Of a stretch of 9,903 bases of DNA, positions 1 through 6,125 are shown piece by piece. The DNA is from an uncultured Eubacteriales bacterium (GTDB lineage Bacteria; Bacillota; Clostridia; Lachnospirales; Anaerotignaceae), in assembly GCA_900548595.1 (NCBI GenBank), contig URLB01000078.1, positions 1-9,903 on the forward strand. The letters run 5' to 3'. Positions within the stretch are counted from its first letter, which is position 1, and each line of letters opens with the position of its first letter. Made by a program: the position numbers and the translations under genes. A model generated the notes under the pieces. The model did no database searches. It was given only the letters and a program-made list of their open reading frames with translations, and was not told the origin of the DNA.

Positions 1-966
1 GCAGGGTCGCAGGGGGTAGTGGAGTATGCCGTAATATACGGAAAAATAGTCTGCATAGGAAGTATATCCCTGTTTATGGACGGAATATGGACAAAGGTAC
101 ATCAGGCAGGCGGAAACATGAAAAGACCGATGATAGCGCAGATTTTGGGCGCGCTGACAAATATTGTCCTTGACCCCGTTTTGATATTCGGCATGGGGCC
201 TGTGCCCGAAATGGGCGTGGCAGGCGCAGCCTATGCAACCGTAGCAGGGCAGACTGTTGCGGCAGCGGTAACTTTTTATAAAGGATTTTATAAAATACCG
301 CCGAAAGAGAAAATATTGGGGTATGTAAAACAGATTTACAGCCTCGGCTTTCCGTCGATTTTTATGCAGATATTGTATACCGTGTACATAGTAGCGCTTA
401 ATATAATACTTGCGGGTTTTTCCGACTCGGCGGTAACGGTTCTGGGACTTTACTACAAACTTCAGTCGTTCTTTTTTATACCTCTAATCGGTTTGGAAAC
501 GTGTATTGTGCCGCTCATAAGCTATGCCTATGCGCAAAGGGATTACGGACGATGTAAGGGAATAATGACCGACTCGTTTATATTTGCCGGAAGCTTTATG
601 ATAGTGGGAATAATATGCTTTGAATTTATACCTGCCCAACTGATACAAATATTTTCGTCGGAGACAGCCGTAATAGAAATCGGTGTAACTGCATTCAGAA
701 TAATAGGACTGAGCTTCATACCAGCGGTATTTTCGCTGTTGACGCCTGTGTTTTTCCAGGCAATAGGAGGGGCAATACCCAGCATAATACTCTCGCTTAC
801 CCGTCAGATTTTTTGCCTTATACCGATATTTTGGCTTATGTCGAAAATAGGACTTAATTATACATGGATGGCCTTTCCTGCCGCGGAAATAATAACGGGC
901 GGAGTAGGAATATTTTTATACATACGTCAGCTGAAGAAGTGGAAGGTGAAAGCTTCGACAGACTGA
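1..966 (+). CDS. MATE family multidrug/Na+ antiporter, 5'-truncated by the window edge
   Basis: Integral membrane efflux pump of the MATE family, which exports drugs or metabolites in exchange for Na+ or H+. The frame is open from base 1 (Ala-Gly-Ser-Gln...) to a TGA, giving 321 residues. Family members are about 450 residues, so roughly the first 130 are missing. A GTG at 19 is an internal Val codon, not the start. Near residues 50-64 the segment GALTNIVLDPVLIFG, followed by GVAGAAYATVAGQ, is characteristic of clostridial MATE proteins (the end of the first six-helix bundle). The remainder is a series of hydrophobic segments matching the second bundle, closed by a short basic tail (RQLKKWKVK). 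A terminator follows immediately, so this is the last gene of its transcript. The substrate cannot be told from sequence. Confidence 0.9.
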   Translation, partial: AGSQGVVEYAVIYGKIVCIGSISLFMDGIWTKVHQAGGNMKRPMIAQILGALTNIVLDPVLIFGMGPVPEMGVAGAAYATVAGQTVAAAVTFYKGFYKIPPKEKILGYVKQIYSLGFPSIFMQILYTVYIVALNIILAGFSDSAVTVLGLYYKLQSFFFIPLIGLETCIVPLISYAYAQRDYGRCKGIMTDSFIFAGSFMIVGIICFEFIPAQLIQIFSSETAVIEIGVTAFRIIGLSFIPAVFSLLTPVFFQAIGGAIPSIILSLTRQIFCLIPIFWLMSKIGLNYTWMAFPAAEIITGGVGIFLYIRQLKKWKVKASTD

Positions 967-970
967 AATA

Positions 971-1013
971 AAAGCCTTGGGTTATATCTCGGATAGTAGC
1001 TCAAGGTTTTTTT
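971..1013 (+). terminator. Intrinsic terminator after the MATE gene
   Basis: An A-rich stretch precedes a 10-bp stem, 975-984 paired with 997-1006 (CCTTGGGTTA with TAGCTCAAGG, two G-U pairs), with a 12-nt loop and a run of seven T at 1007-1013. It starts five bases after the MATE stop codon. Confidence 0.85.
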
Positions 1014-1049
1014 ATTCGGCAAATGAGAATTACGGATTGTATTTATATA

Positions 1050-1079
1050 TGGACAATACTTGAATGGCAGTGGTAAAAT
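1050..1079 (+). promoter_or_regulatory. Putative sigma-A promoter of the esterase gene
   Basis: TGGACA at 1050-1055 and TAAAAT at 1074-1079 are separated by 18 bases, and TGG just before the -10 resembles an extended -10 element. It lies 48 bases upstream of the start codon and downstream of the MATE terminator, so the esterase probably has its own transcript. Confidence 0.5.
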
Positions 1080-1127
1080 CTAATTGTATAACCGAAGATA
1101 TTATTTTCATGGCAGGGAGGGACGTTT

Positions 1128-1865
1128 ATGCAGACAAACGACCAAAAGTTTTTTCATGGAAATAACGGAAAGGCTGTTCTTTTAATACACGGGATAACAT
1201 CGGGAGCGGCGCAGATGGTACCTATGGCAAAATTTTTAAATGATTACGGGTATTCCGTATGGTGCGTTAATCTTGCCGGACACGGTACTTTTCCGCAGGA
1301 GCTTCTTCATACTTCTTGTGAGGATTTTATTGCAAAGGCCGAGTATGACTACAAATATCTGAGAAAATATTTTGATACCGTATATGTCGGCGGTCTTTCT
1401 ACGGGAGGATGTCTGTCCCTTTACCTTGCTGCAAATTATCCCGAAATATCGGGTATAATACCGATTTCATCTCTGCTGAGGCTTAGGAAAGGTACGTTTA
1501 TGACCGACGAATATCCCGAAGATCAGATATATTTTCACAGACCGATGGAGGGTAAAGAAAGGCTTTTTAAACAGTACCACATACATTACGAGGATATAGC
1601 TGTCAGAATATTTAAGGAGCTGGAAAGACTGAGCGTTGTTGTAGGGGAAAAAGGATTTTTGGAAAGAATAAGTTGTCCTGCGATTGTTATACAGGCAAAA
1701 GACGACGCAGTAGCAGACCCGCTCAGCGCTTCCGAGATATTCGGCAGGATTTCGTCGGATAAGAAAGAACCGTATACGCCTGATAACGGAGAACATAACA
1801 TAGTTCTTACAGAAGGCAGACACGAGGTTTTCAGGAGAACGGCATTATTTTTGGAAAGTCTGTAA
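1128..1865 (+). CDS. Alpha/beta hydrolase, Est30-like carboxylesterase / monoacylglycerol lipase type
   Basis: Cytoplasmic serine hydrolase of 245 residues, the usual length for the Est30/YvaK carboxylesterase group, which cleaves short- to medium-chain esters or monoacylglycerols. It starts at ATG 1128 behind a GGGAGGG ribosome site. Visible motifs are the oxyanion-hole HGIT at residues 21-24, the nucleophile elbow GLSTGG with Ser91, the acid in KDDAVADP (probably Asp193) and the catalytic His223 in GEHN. Triad spacing closely matches Geobacillus Est30 as I recall it (Ser94/Asp193/His223). There is no signal peptide. It has its own promoter and appears monocistronic. I see no good terminator between its stop and the ilvE leader promoter at 1922, so some read-through is possible. 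The physiological ester is unknown; a thioesterase or related hydrolase role cannot be excluded. Confidence 0.88.
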   Translation: MQTNDQKFFHGNNGKAVLLIHGITSGAAQMVPMAKFLNDYGYSVWCVNLAGHGTFPQELLHTSCEDFIAKAEYDYKYLRKYFDTVYVGGLSTGGCLSLYLAANYPEISGIIPISSLLRLRKGTFMTDEYPEDQIYFHRPMEGKERLFKQYHIHYEDIAVRIFKELERLSVVVGEKGFLERISCPAIVIQAKDDAVADPLSASEIFGRISSDKKEPYTPDNGEHNIVLTEGRHEVFRRTALFLESL

Positions 1866-1921
1866 AGCCCTATATTTCAGCCGGCGGATAAATTTTATTT
1901 GAAAAAAATCAGAAATAGGCG

Positions 1922-1950
1922 TTGACAAAGTATATTTTTGGTGCTACTAT
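1922..1950 (+). promoter_or_regulatory. Strong sigma-A promoter for the ilvE leader
   Basis: A perfect -35 TTGACA at 1922-1927, a 17-base spacer, and -10 TACTAT at 1945-1950 preceded by TGC (extended -10). Predicted transcription start is near 1957, only about 8 bases before the ribosome site of the short leader frame. This is the best promoter match in the window. Confidence 0.8.
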
Positions 1951-1980
1951 GAATAAAAATCTTGAAAGGAGAAAAACCTA

Positions 1981-2121
1981 ATGTTTTCAACTGGCTTATA
2001 CATTTGCATACTATCCATTAGCATTATTTGCCTAATTATTATTAGCCGCATTAGTGCTATGTGTCGTGCAGAAAAAACAGTTGAGAATATGTATAAAGGG
2101 TTACTCCTACAATCGGTTTAA
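1981..2121 (+). CDS. 46-codon leader ORF rich in Ile/Leu; candidate ilvE leader peptide (or small membrane protein)
   Basis: A 46-residue frame begins at ATG 1981 behind AAAGGAG (1965-1971, 9-base spacer) and ends with TAA at 2119-2121. Nine of its first 24 residues are Ile, including three consecutive ATT codons at 19-21 and a pair at 15-16. Three consecutive Leu codons (TTA CTC CTA, codons 41-43) and a final Val lie just before the stop. Three of its six Leu codons are CTA and none is CTT, whereas ilvE downstream uses almost only CTT. An intrinsic terminator follows 48 bases after the stop, then ilvE. Position, clustered codons for the three branched-chain amino acids and the downstream terminator fit a ribosome-attenuation leader peptide. 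Against this, residues about 6-24 would also make one transmembrane helix, so a real small membrane protein is the main alternative. No homolog is recognised. Confidence 0.6.
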   Translation: MFSTGLYICILSISIICLIIISRISAMCRAEKTVENMYKGLLLQSV

Positions 2122-2169
2122 TACCGGTGGATACCATAATTTTTATATATTTTTAGAATATGTTTTTTC

Positions 2170-2203
2170 AGGCTTACGGCTTCATAGCTGTAAGCCTTTT
2201 TTT
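2170..2203 (+). terminator. Intrinsic terminator in the ilvE leader (probable attenuator)
   Basis: A 12-bp stem, 2170-2181 paired with 2186-2197 (AGGCTTACGGCT with AGCTGTAAGCCT, one G-U pair), has a TCAT loop and a T run at 2197-2203. It lies between the leader frame and ilvE, 43 bases before the ilvE start. No second promoter is evident between it and ilvE, so transcription of ilvE should depend on passing it. Confidence 0.85.
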
Positions 2204-2231
2204 ATTCAAGAGGAGATTAAAAGTTATATCG

Positions 2232-2238
2232 AGAGGAG
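2232..2238 (+). promoter_or_regulatory. Ribosome binding site that fixes the ilvE start
   Basis: AGAGGAG is followed by an 8-base spacer and ATG 2247. The frame stays open back to an ATG at 2160, but that region encodes the terminator hairpin and has no ribosome site, so 2247 is the start. Confidence 0.85.
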
Positions 2239-2246
2239 AAATAATC

Positions 2247-3341
2247 ATGAAAATGGATATCAGAGTTGAGAGAACACAGGCACCTAAAGAGAAACCCGGA
2301 AAGGGAGCAGACCTTCCTTTCGGACATGTATTTACAGACCACATGTTTATTATGGATTACGATTCGGAGAACGGATGGCATGACGCAAGAATAGTTCCTT
2401 TTGGACCTATCGAACTTCATCCCGGTTCTACAATTCTTCATTACGGAGCAGGAGCTTTTGAAGGAATGAAGGCATATAGAAAAGAAGACGGAAGCTGTCA
2501 GTTATTCAGACCCGAACAGAATGCAAAACGTATGGAAAGATCGATAGACAGACTTTGCCTTCCTCATCTTGACGCTGATACAATCCTTGACCTCGTCGAA
2601 AGATTCGTAGCATTTGAACAGGACTGGGTACCTTCTGATTTCGGTACATCTCTTTATATCAGACCTTATGAGTTCGGATGTGATGAACCTATCGGACTTC
2701 ATGGAATACAGAAAGCAAAATTCATGATTATTACATGCCCCGTAGGAAACTACTACAAAGAAGGACTTAAACCCGTTAAAATCGCCATTGAAGAGCATGA
2801 CGTACGTGCCGTAAGAGGCGGTACGGGAGACTGTAAGGTCGGCGGAAACTACGCAGCCAGCAACAGAGCGGAAGCAGTTGCAGAGGAAAACGGATTTACA
2901 CAGGTTCTCTGGCTCGATGGCGTTAATCAGAAATATATCGAAGAAGTAGGCTCAATGAACGTTATGTTCAAGGTAAACGGAGAAATCATAACACCTATGC
3001 TTACAGGTTCCGTTCTTCCCGGTATCACAAGAAAGAGCTCAATCGAGTATCTTCGTTCCAAAGGATATACGGTAACTGAAAGACTTATAACAGCAGAAGA
3101 AATAGTAGAAGCCGTTAAAAACGGAACGCTTGAAGAAGCTTGGGGAACAGGTACGGCGGCAGTTGTTTCACCTATCGGCATACTTCATTATGAAGGCGTT
3201 GACTACCATATCAACAACAATGAAATCGGACCCGTATGTCAGGAACTTTATTCGGGTATAACGGGAATCCAGTGGGGACGTACGGAAGATCTGTTCGGCT
3301 GGACAGTTCCCGTAAAGAGCAAAGACGAAGTAAATAAATAA
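2247..3341 (+). CDS. ilvE: Branched-chain amino acid aminotransferase (class IV, PLP-dependent)
   Basis: Cytoplasmic PLP enzyme interconverting Leu, Ile or Val plus 2-oxoglutarate with the branched 2-oxo acids plus glutamate. It is the last step of synthesis and the first of catabolism. At 364 residues it matches the larger, type II BCAT group rather than the roughly 310-residue E. coli form. Motifs in order: YGAGAFEGMKAYR at 66-78, KRMERSIDRLCLP at 94-106, RPYEFG at 139-144, the PLP-lysine segment GDCKVGGNYAAS with Lys197, EVGSMNVMF with Glu233, GSVLPGITRKSS at 254-265, and GTGTAAVVSPIG at 300-311, which helps hold the cofactor phosphate and substrate carboxylate. Start 2247 is chosen from its ribosome site. 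It sits behind a leader with a terminator, suggesting control by branched-chain amino acid supply. The alcohol dehydrogenase gene follows after 100 bases with no clear terminator. Confidence 0.95.
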   Translation: MKMDIRVERTQAPKEKPGKGADLPFGHVFTDHMFIMDYDSENGWHDARIVPFGPIELHPGSTILHYGAGAFEGMKAYRKEDGSCQLFRPEQNAKRMERSIDRLCLPHLDADTILDLVERFVAFEQDWVPSDFGTSLYIRPYEFGCDEPIGLHGIQKAKFMIITCPVGNYYKEGLKPVKIAIEEHDVRAVRGGTGDCKVGGNYAASNRAEAVAEENGFTQVLWLDGVNQKYIEEVGSMNVMFKVNGEIITPMLTGSVLPGITRKSSIEYLRSKGYTVTERLITAEEIVEAVKNGTLEEAWGTGTAAVVSPIGILHYEGVDYHINNNEIGPVCQELYSGITGIQWGRTEDLFGWTVPVKSKDEVNK

Positions 3342-3358
3342 TTAAAAAGTTTTAAATA

Positions 3359-3372
3359 TGCGTATAAACGCA
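3359..3372 (+). repeat. Small hairpin between ilvE and the alcohol dehydrogenase
   Basis: TGCGT and ACGCA form a 5-bp stem around the loop ATAA. There is no following T run, so I do not call it a terminator. It could be an mRNA processing or stability element, or chance. Confidence 0.3.
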
Positions 3373-3441
3373 GTTAAATAAAAATCCATACTAAACCAAA
3401 CTATACCAAATCCAATAAAATTAAAAAGGAGTGCATTTTTT

Positions 3442-4536
3442 ATGAAAGGCTATCACATTTATATCCCGAATTATTCTGTAGGAGCTGACTGTTACAAAGA
3501 AATCCCTTGGGTAACAAGAAAGTACGGTAAGAAAGCCGTTGTTATCGGCGGCAAAACTGCTATGGATAAGGTAAAAAATGCGCTATTGGATGGTATAGAC
3601 GGATCGGAACTGGAAATAACAGACTTTGTATGGTACGGCGGAGAAGCTTCTTATGAAAATGTAGAAATGCTTATGGAAATGGAAGCTGTTAAAAATGCCG
3701 ATATGATATTCGCTGTAGGCGGCGGACGTGTAATGGACACTTGCAAGGTTGTCAGAGAAAGACTTGACAAACCGATGTTTACATTCCCTACGCTCGGTTC
3801 AAACTGTGCTGCGACCACGTCAATTGCGGTTATATATCACCCCGACGGTTCTGTAAACAACTATTTCTACGGAAAAATACCTGCGGAACATATATTTATC
3901 AATACAAAGATAATTGCCGAATCGCCTGAGCATATGTTCTGGGCAGGTATCGGCGATGCGATATCCAAAGAGCTTGAAGCGCAGCTTGCAATAAGAGGAC
4001 ATAAAGCAGACCATACGCCTCTGATGGGAAATCAGCTGAGCCTTATATGTATCGACCCGCTTATCGAGTACGGCAAAAAAGCGTACGAGGACTGCAAAAA
4101 CAATACGGAGTCATTTGAACTGGAGCAGGTAGTTCTTGACATAATAATAACTACGGGAATGGTATCCAACTTCATGACAACAGAGAACGACTACTATTAT
4201 AATAGTTCTTTGGCACACGGTTTCTACAACGGAACGTCTGTAATACCGAATTGTATACACAATCACCAGCACGGTGAAATAGTTTCTTTCGGAAGCCTTG
4301 TATTGCTCACATATGATAAAAACTATGATGAATGCGACAGAATAATGAAATTCCATAAGGAAATGGGACTTCCTTTAACAATGTCGGATATAGATCTTAC
4401 GGACGAGGATCTGCCTGCCGTTGCGGAAAGAACATCAGTTACAAAAGAATGGACTTGCGTGCCTTATGAAGTTACAAAGGAAAAATTCATCGCAGCAATA
4501 AAAGAATGCGACGAAAGAGGAAGAATGTTCAAATAA
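3442..4536 (+). CDS. Iron-containing alcohol dehydrogenase family, GldA-like
   Basis: Cytoplasmic NAD(P)-dependent dehydrogenase of the metal-dependent (group III) alcohol dehydrogenase superfamily, 364 residues, the size of glycerol dehydrogenase. The N-terminal half carries the dinucleotide site GGGRVMDTCK (93-102, with Asp99 and Lys102) and the PTLGSNCAATTS loop (116-127). The C-terminal metal domain shows all three ligands expected from glycerol dehydrogenase: Asp172 in GIGDAISKE, His259 in LAHGFYNG, and His277 in HNHQHGE. The substrate is not determined: glycerol, a 1,2-diol, or an aldehyde or 2-oxo compound are all possible. Its ribosome site is AAAGGAG at 3425-3431. It lies 100 bases after ilvE, with no convincing promoter or terminator between, and is closed by a strong terminator, so co-transcription with ilvE is likely. 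The pairing suggests, but does not show, a reductive fate for branched-chain carbon. Confidence 0.88.
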   Translation: MKGYHIYIPNYSVGADCYKEIPWVTRKYGKKAVVIGGKTAMDKVKNALLDGIDGSELEITDFVWYGGEASYENVEMLMEMEAVKNADMIFAVGGGRVMDTCKVVRERLDKPMFTFPTLGSNCAATTSIAVIYHPDGSVNNYFYGKIPAEHIFINTKIIAESPEHMFWAGIGDAISKELEAQLAIRGHKADHTPLMGNQLSLICIDPLIEYGKKAYEDCKNNTESFELEQVVLDIIITTGMVSNFMTTENDYYYNSSLAHGFYNGTSVIPNCIHNHQHGEIVSFGSLVLLTYDKNYDECDRIMKFHKEMGLPLTMSDIDLTDEDLPAVAERTSVTKEWTCVPYEVTKEKFIAAIKECDERGRMFK

Positions 4537-4550
4537 CGTTACAATTATTG

Positions 4551-4578
4551 AAACAGCGCCTGAGAGGGCGCTGTTTTT
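4551..4578 (+). terminator. Intrinsic terminator after ilvE-alcohol dehydrogenase
   Basis: A perfect 10-bp stem, 4551-4560 with 4567-4576 (AAACAGCGCC with GGCGCTGTTT), has the loop TGAGAG and a T tract at 4574-4578. It lies 15 bases after the dehydrogenase stop. Confidence 0.92.
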
Positions 4579-4601
4579 GTCAAGTCCAATAATAAATATT
4601 T

Positions 4602-4628
4602 AGATATAAGAAAGTGAATTTTATATCT
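4602..4628 (+). repeat. Inverted repeat upstream of the SUKH gene
   Basis: AGATATAA (4602-4609) and TTATATCT (4621-4628) are perfect 8-base inverted copies around an 11-base centre, in the 96-base gap between a terminator and the SUKH start. This could be an operator or a weak 5'-UTR hairpin. No clear promoter can be placed in this gap with confidence. Confidence 0.35.
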
Positions 4629-4653
4629 GAAAACGATCAATACGGAATAAATT

Positions 4654-4659
4654 AGGAGG
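4654..4659 (+). promoter_or_regulatory. Ribosome binding site of the SUKH gene, unusually distant
   Basis: A consensus AGGAGG sits 15 bases before ATG 4675, longer than the usual 5-10. No alternative in-frame start lies nearer to it, so 4675 is retained. The spacing may lower translation. Confidence 0.55.
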
Positions 4660-4674
4660 CGAATATATTTAGCC

Positions 4675-5361
4675 ATGGATATTGAGCGGGTAAAAGGCAT
4701 AATAGCTGAAATGAAAAAGAAAAAACTTGATGTTGCAGAAGAAATTGTCGATACAGCTACGCCGACAAATGTAGCGACAGACGATATGGTTTATGAAACG
4801 GAAAGAAATATAGGAATAAAGCTTCCGGATACATATAAGATTTTTCTTAAAGAATATGCAAACGGAAATATATATTTATATGGGGTAGAACCTATGGTAA
4901 GCGTAGGCTTGGAAATGAAAAACTGCTTATGTAAAATGAGAAGGCAAGATGAGTTTTTCCACAGCAATACAGAGTGTTATATATATCCTGAAAATAGATT
5001 TGTTAAGACTAATCAGCTTATTCCGTTTACTTATGGAGACTCCTATGATATTTCAAACGACCGTTGGGTTTTTATATGTGATAACGAGTATAAAGATAAT
5101 GATTATCCTGTTGGATTTTTAGCCCAAAGTACGGAAAATATAGTTTGCATGCTTAAAAATTTTGATACTTGGCTGGATGTATTTTGGCAGGGAAATCATG
5201 ATAGAACCGTAGAGTATGAGTCTGTTATCAGATTGCTTTATACAGATTATTACGATCATGAAGAACTTGTAAACGAGTTATATAAACCCGAAGATTATAA
5301 AATTTATAAAAAATTAAGAGAAAAATATGATGTTAATTTTAAAAAATACGGTATAGAATAA
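4675..5361 (+). CDS. SMI1/KNR4 (SUKH) family protein, orphan immunity-like
   Basis: A 228-residue soluble protein. The family hallmark is near residues 40-65: ETERNIGIKLPDTYKIFLKE followed by Tyr-Ala-Asn-Gly. A later aromatic/acidic stretch (TYGDSYDISNDRWVFICDNE in two parts, about 122-143) and GFLAQS (about 150-155) also fit the SUKH fold. In bacteria, SUKH proteins often serve as immunity proteins for nuclease or deaminase polymorphic toxins, and some have unknown regulatory roles. There is no toxin gene, secretion signal or other immunity gene next to it, so it is an orphan here. It ends in a charged, Tyr/Lys-rich tail. Its DNA is visibly more AT-rich than ilvE or the dehydrogenase, which fits accessory or acquired DNA. 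It is flanked by terminators on both sides and so appears to be a single-gene unit. Confidence 0.8.
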   Translation: MDIERVKGIIAEMKKKKLDVAEEIVDTATPTNVATDDMVYETERNIGIKLPDTYKIFLKEYANGNIYLYGVEPMVSVGLEMKNCLCKMRRQDEFFHSNTECYIYPENRFVKTNQLIPFTYGDSYDISNDRWVFICDNEYKDNDYPVGFLAQSTENIVCMLKNFDTWLDVFWQGNHDRTVEYESVIRLLYTDYYDHEELVNELYKPEDYKIYKKLREKYDVNFKKYGIE

Positions 5362-5416
5362 CAAAATGATATGATATAAGATAGCTTGGATTTAAAGAAC
5401 CTTATGTAAATTTATT

Positions 5417-5453
5417 AAAACAGAACCGCCGACTTTGTCGGTGGTTTTGTTTT
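5417..5453 (+). terminator. Long intrinsic terminator after the SUKH gene
   Basis: A 17-bp stem, 5417-5433 paired with 5437-5453 and including two G-T pairs, has a TTT loop. A-rich and T-rich ends on the two sides could make it work in both directions. Core: AACCGCCGAC with GTCGGTGGTT. Confidence 0.9.
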
Positions 5454-5497
5454 ATGATAAACCTGTTTGAACTTCCGAAAAAGTTTTGAAAATCATA

Positions 5498-5526
5498 TTG
5501 ACATAAATATCCGTTCATAATATGTT
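5498..5526 (+). promoter_or_regulatory. Putative promoter of the small membrane protein gene
   Basis: TTGACA at 5498-5503, a 17-base spacer, and TATGTT at 5521-5526. The -35 is perfect and the -10 moderate. It lies after the SUKH terminator and 52 bases before the preferred start codon. Confidence 0.55.
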
Positions 5527-5566
5527 AAAACTATAATCCGACATAATCCTAATGACGATATTTCGT

Positions 5567-5573
5567 GGGGTGG
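5567..5573 (+). promoter_or_regulatory. Ribosome site that favours the second ATG of the membrane protein
   Basis: GGGGTGG with a 5-base spacer precedes ATG 5579. The first in-frame ATG at 5552 has no purine-rich site before it, so I shorten the protein by nine residues. Confidence 0.55.
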
Positions 5574-5578
5574 TATCA

Positions 5579-6058
5579 ATGCAAAAGATAAACGGGATAA
5601 GTATGAAAAAAACTTATTTTAAAACAGTACTTCTTGAATTTTTGGCAGTATGTATGGCTGTATTATCAATAAATTTTAATAATGCGTTTGATTTGATATA
5701 TTCCAAACATTATGATTTTCAGACGGGTAAATTGGTAATGAGCTTTTTATTTACTTCGTTATTCGGAGTGTGCATAGGTCTGTTGTGTATGAACGGTAAA
5801 AATAAATGCTCGAAAAAGGAACTGTATACGGACGCCGCTGTCAGAATAGGCTTGGCAACAGCTTTTATTATATGGGCGTTGGCTATGGTTACGGGCAGGA
5901 TTAAATTAAGTTCATACGTTTTAATCAATTTTGAAAGCGTCATGAGATACGGCGCTGTAATAATCGGCGTAAATATTATAACGGGATTACGAAACATTAT
6001 AACAGGGTATAAAATTTCCGAGACTGAGAAATATGGCTCTATGAAAGATGAGAAATAA
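5579..6058 (+). CDS. Small multi-pass membrane protein of unknown function
   Basis: I do not recognise this 159-residue protein. It has about four hydrophobic segments: roughly residues 17-33 (around LEFLAVCMAVLSINF), 52-71 (SFLFTSLFGVCIGLLCM), 86-104 (RIGLATAFIIWALAMV) and 120-140 (RYGAVIIGVNIITGL). The segments are separated by short loops, one of them Lys-rich (KNKCSKKELY), and the tail is charged (SETEKYGSMKDEK). This suggests a four-helix inner-membrane protein with both ends in the cytoplasm. No catalytic motif is visible. It has its own promoter and is followed after 124 bases by a secreted stalk-domain protein that has a separate promoter. A functional link between the two is only a guess. 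Confidence 0.7.
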   Translation: MQKINGISMKKTYFKTVLLEFLAVCMAVLSINFNNAFDLIYSKHYDFQTGKLVMSFLFTSLFGVCIGLLCMNGKNKCSKKELYTDAAVRIGLATAFIIWALAMVTGRIKLSSYVLINFESVMRYGAVIIGVNIITGLRNIITGYKISETEKYGSMKDEK

Positions 6059-6063
6059 ATAAG

Positions 6064-6125
6064 AGCATTTTGATGTTTAACGATAATTAAGAATTTTTTA
6101 AACATCCGAGTTGTTGAAAAATGCT
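6064..6125 (+). repeat. Nested inverted repeat overlapping the promoter of the secreted protein
   Basis: The inner pair is a perfect 9-base inverted repeat, GATGTTTAA (6072-6080) and TTAAACATC (6098-6106), with a 17-base centre. Directly outside the left arm, AGCATTTT (6064-6071) matches AAAATGCT (6118-6125); on the right an 11-base insertion separates the two arms. The structure could fold as a 17-bp bulged hairpin. With no T run it is a poor terminator. Its right outer arm overlaps the end of the -35 and the spacer of the promoter at 6114, so an operator role is possible. Confidence 0.55.

Noticed and set aside
1467..1823. 118-codon minus-strand frame opposite the esterase
   Set aside because: Antisense to a gene with an intact catalytic triad and without its own initiation signals.
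2113..2140. T-box riboswitch suggested by CCGGTGGATACC
   Set aside because: The conserved AGGGTGGNACCGCG core is not present, the 3' partner sequence is missing, and no Stem I with specifier loop is evident; the resemblance is short.
2160..2246. Longer ilvE frame starting at an ATG at 2160 (29 extra residues)
   Set aside because: It reads through the leader terminator hairpin, has no ribosome site, and the extra residues are not part of the aminotransferase family; AGAGGAG plus ATG 2247 is better.
5552..5578. First ATG of the membrane protein at 5552 as its start
   Set aside because: No ribosome site upstream, whereas ATG 5579 has GGGGTGG at a short spacing.
4675..6058. SUKH gene plus the following membrane protein as an immunity-toxin pair
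   Set aside because: A strong terminator and a separate promoter lie between them, and the membrane protein has no toxin motif or export signal.
5719..6105. 128-codon minus-strand frame opposite the membrane protein
   Set aside because: Antisense shadow; the plus-strand gene has a promoter, ribosome site and coherent hydrophobic segments.
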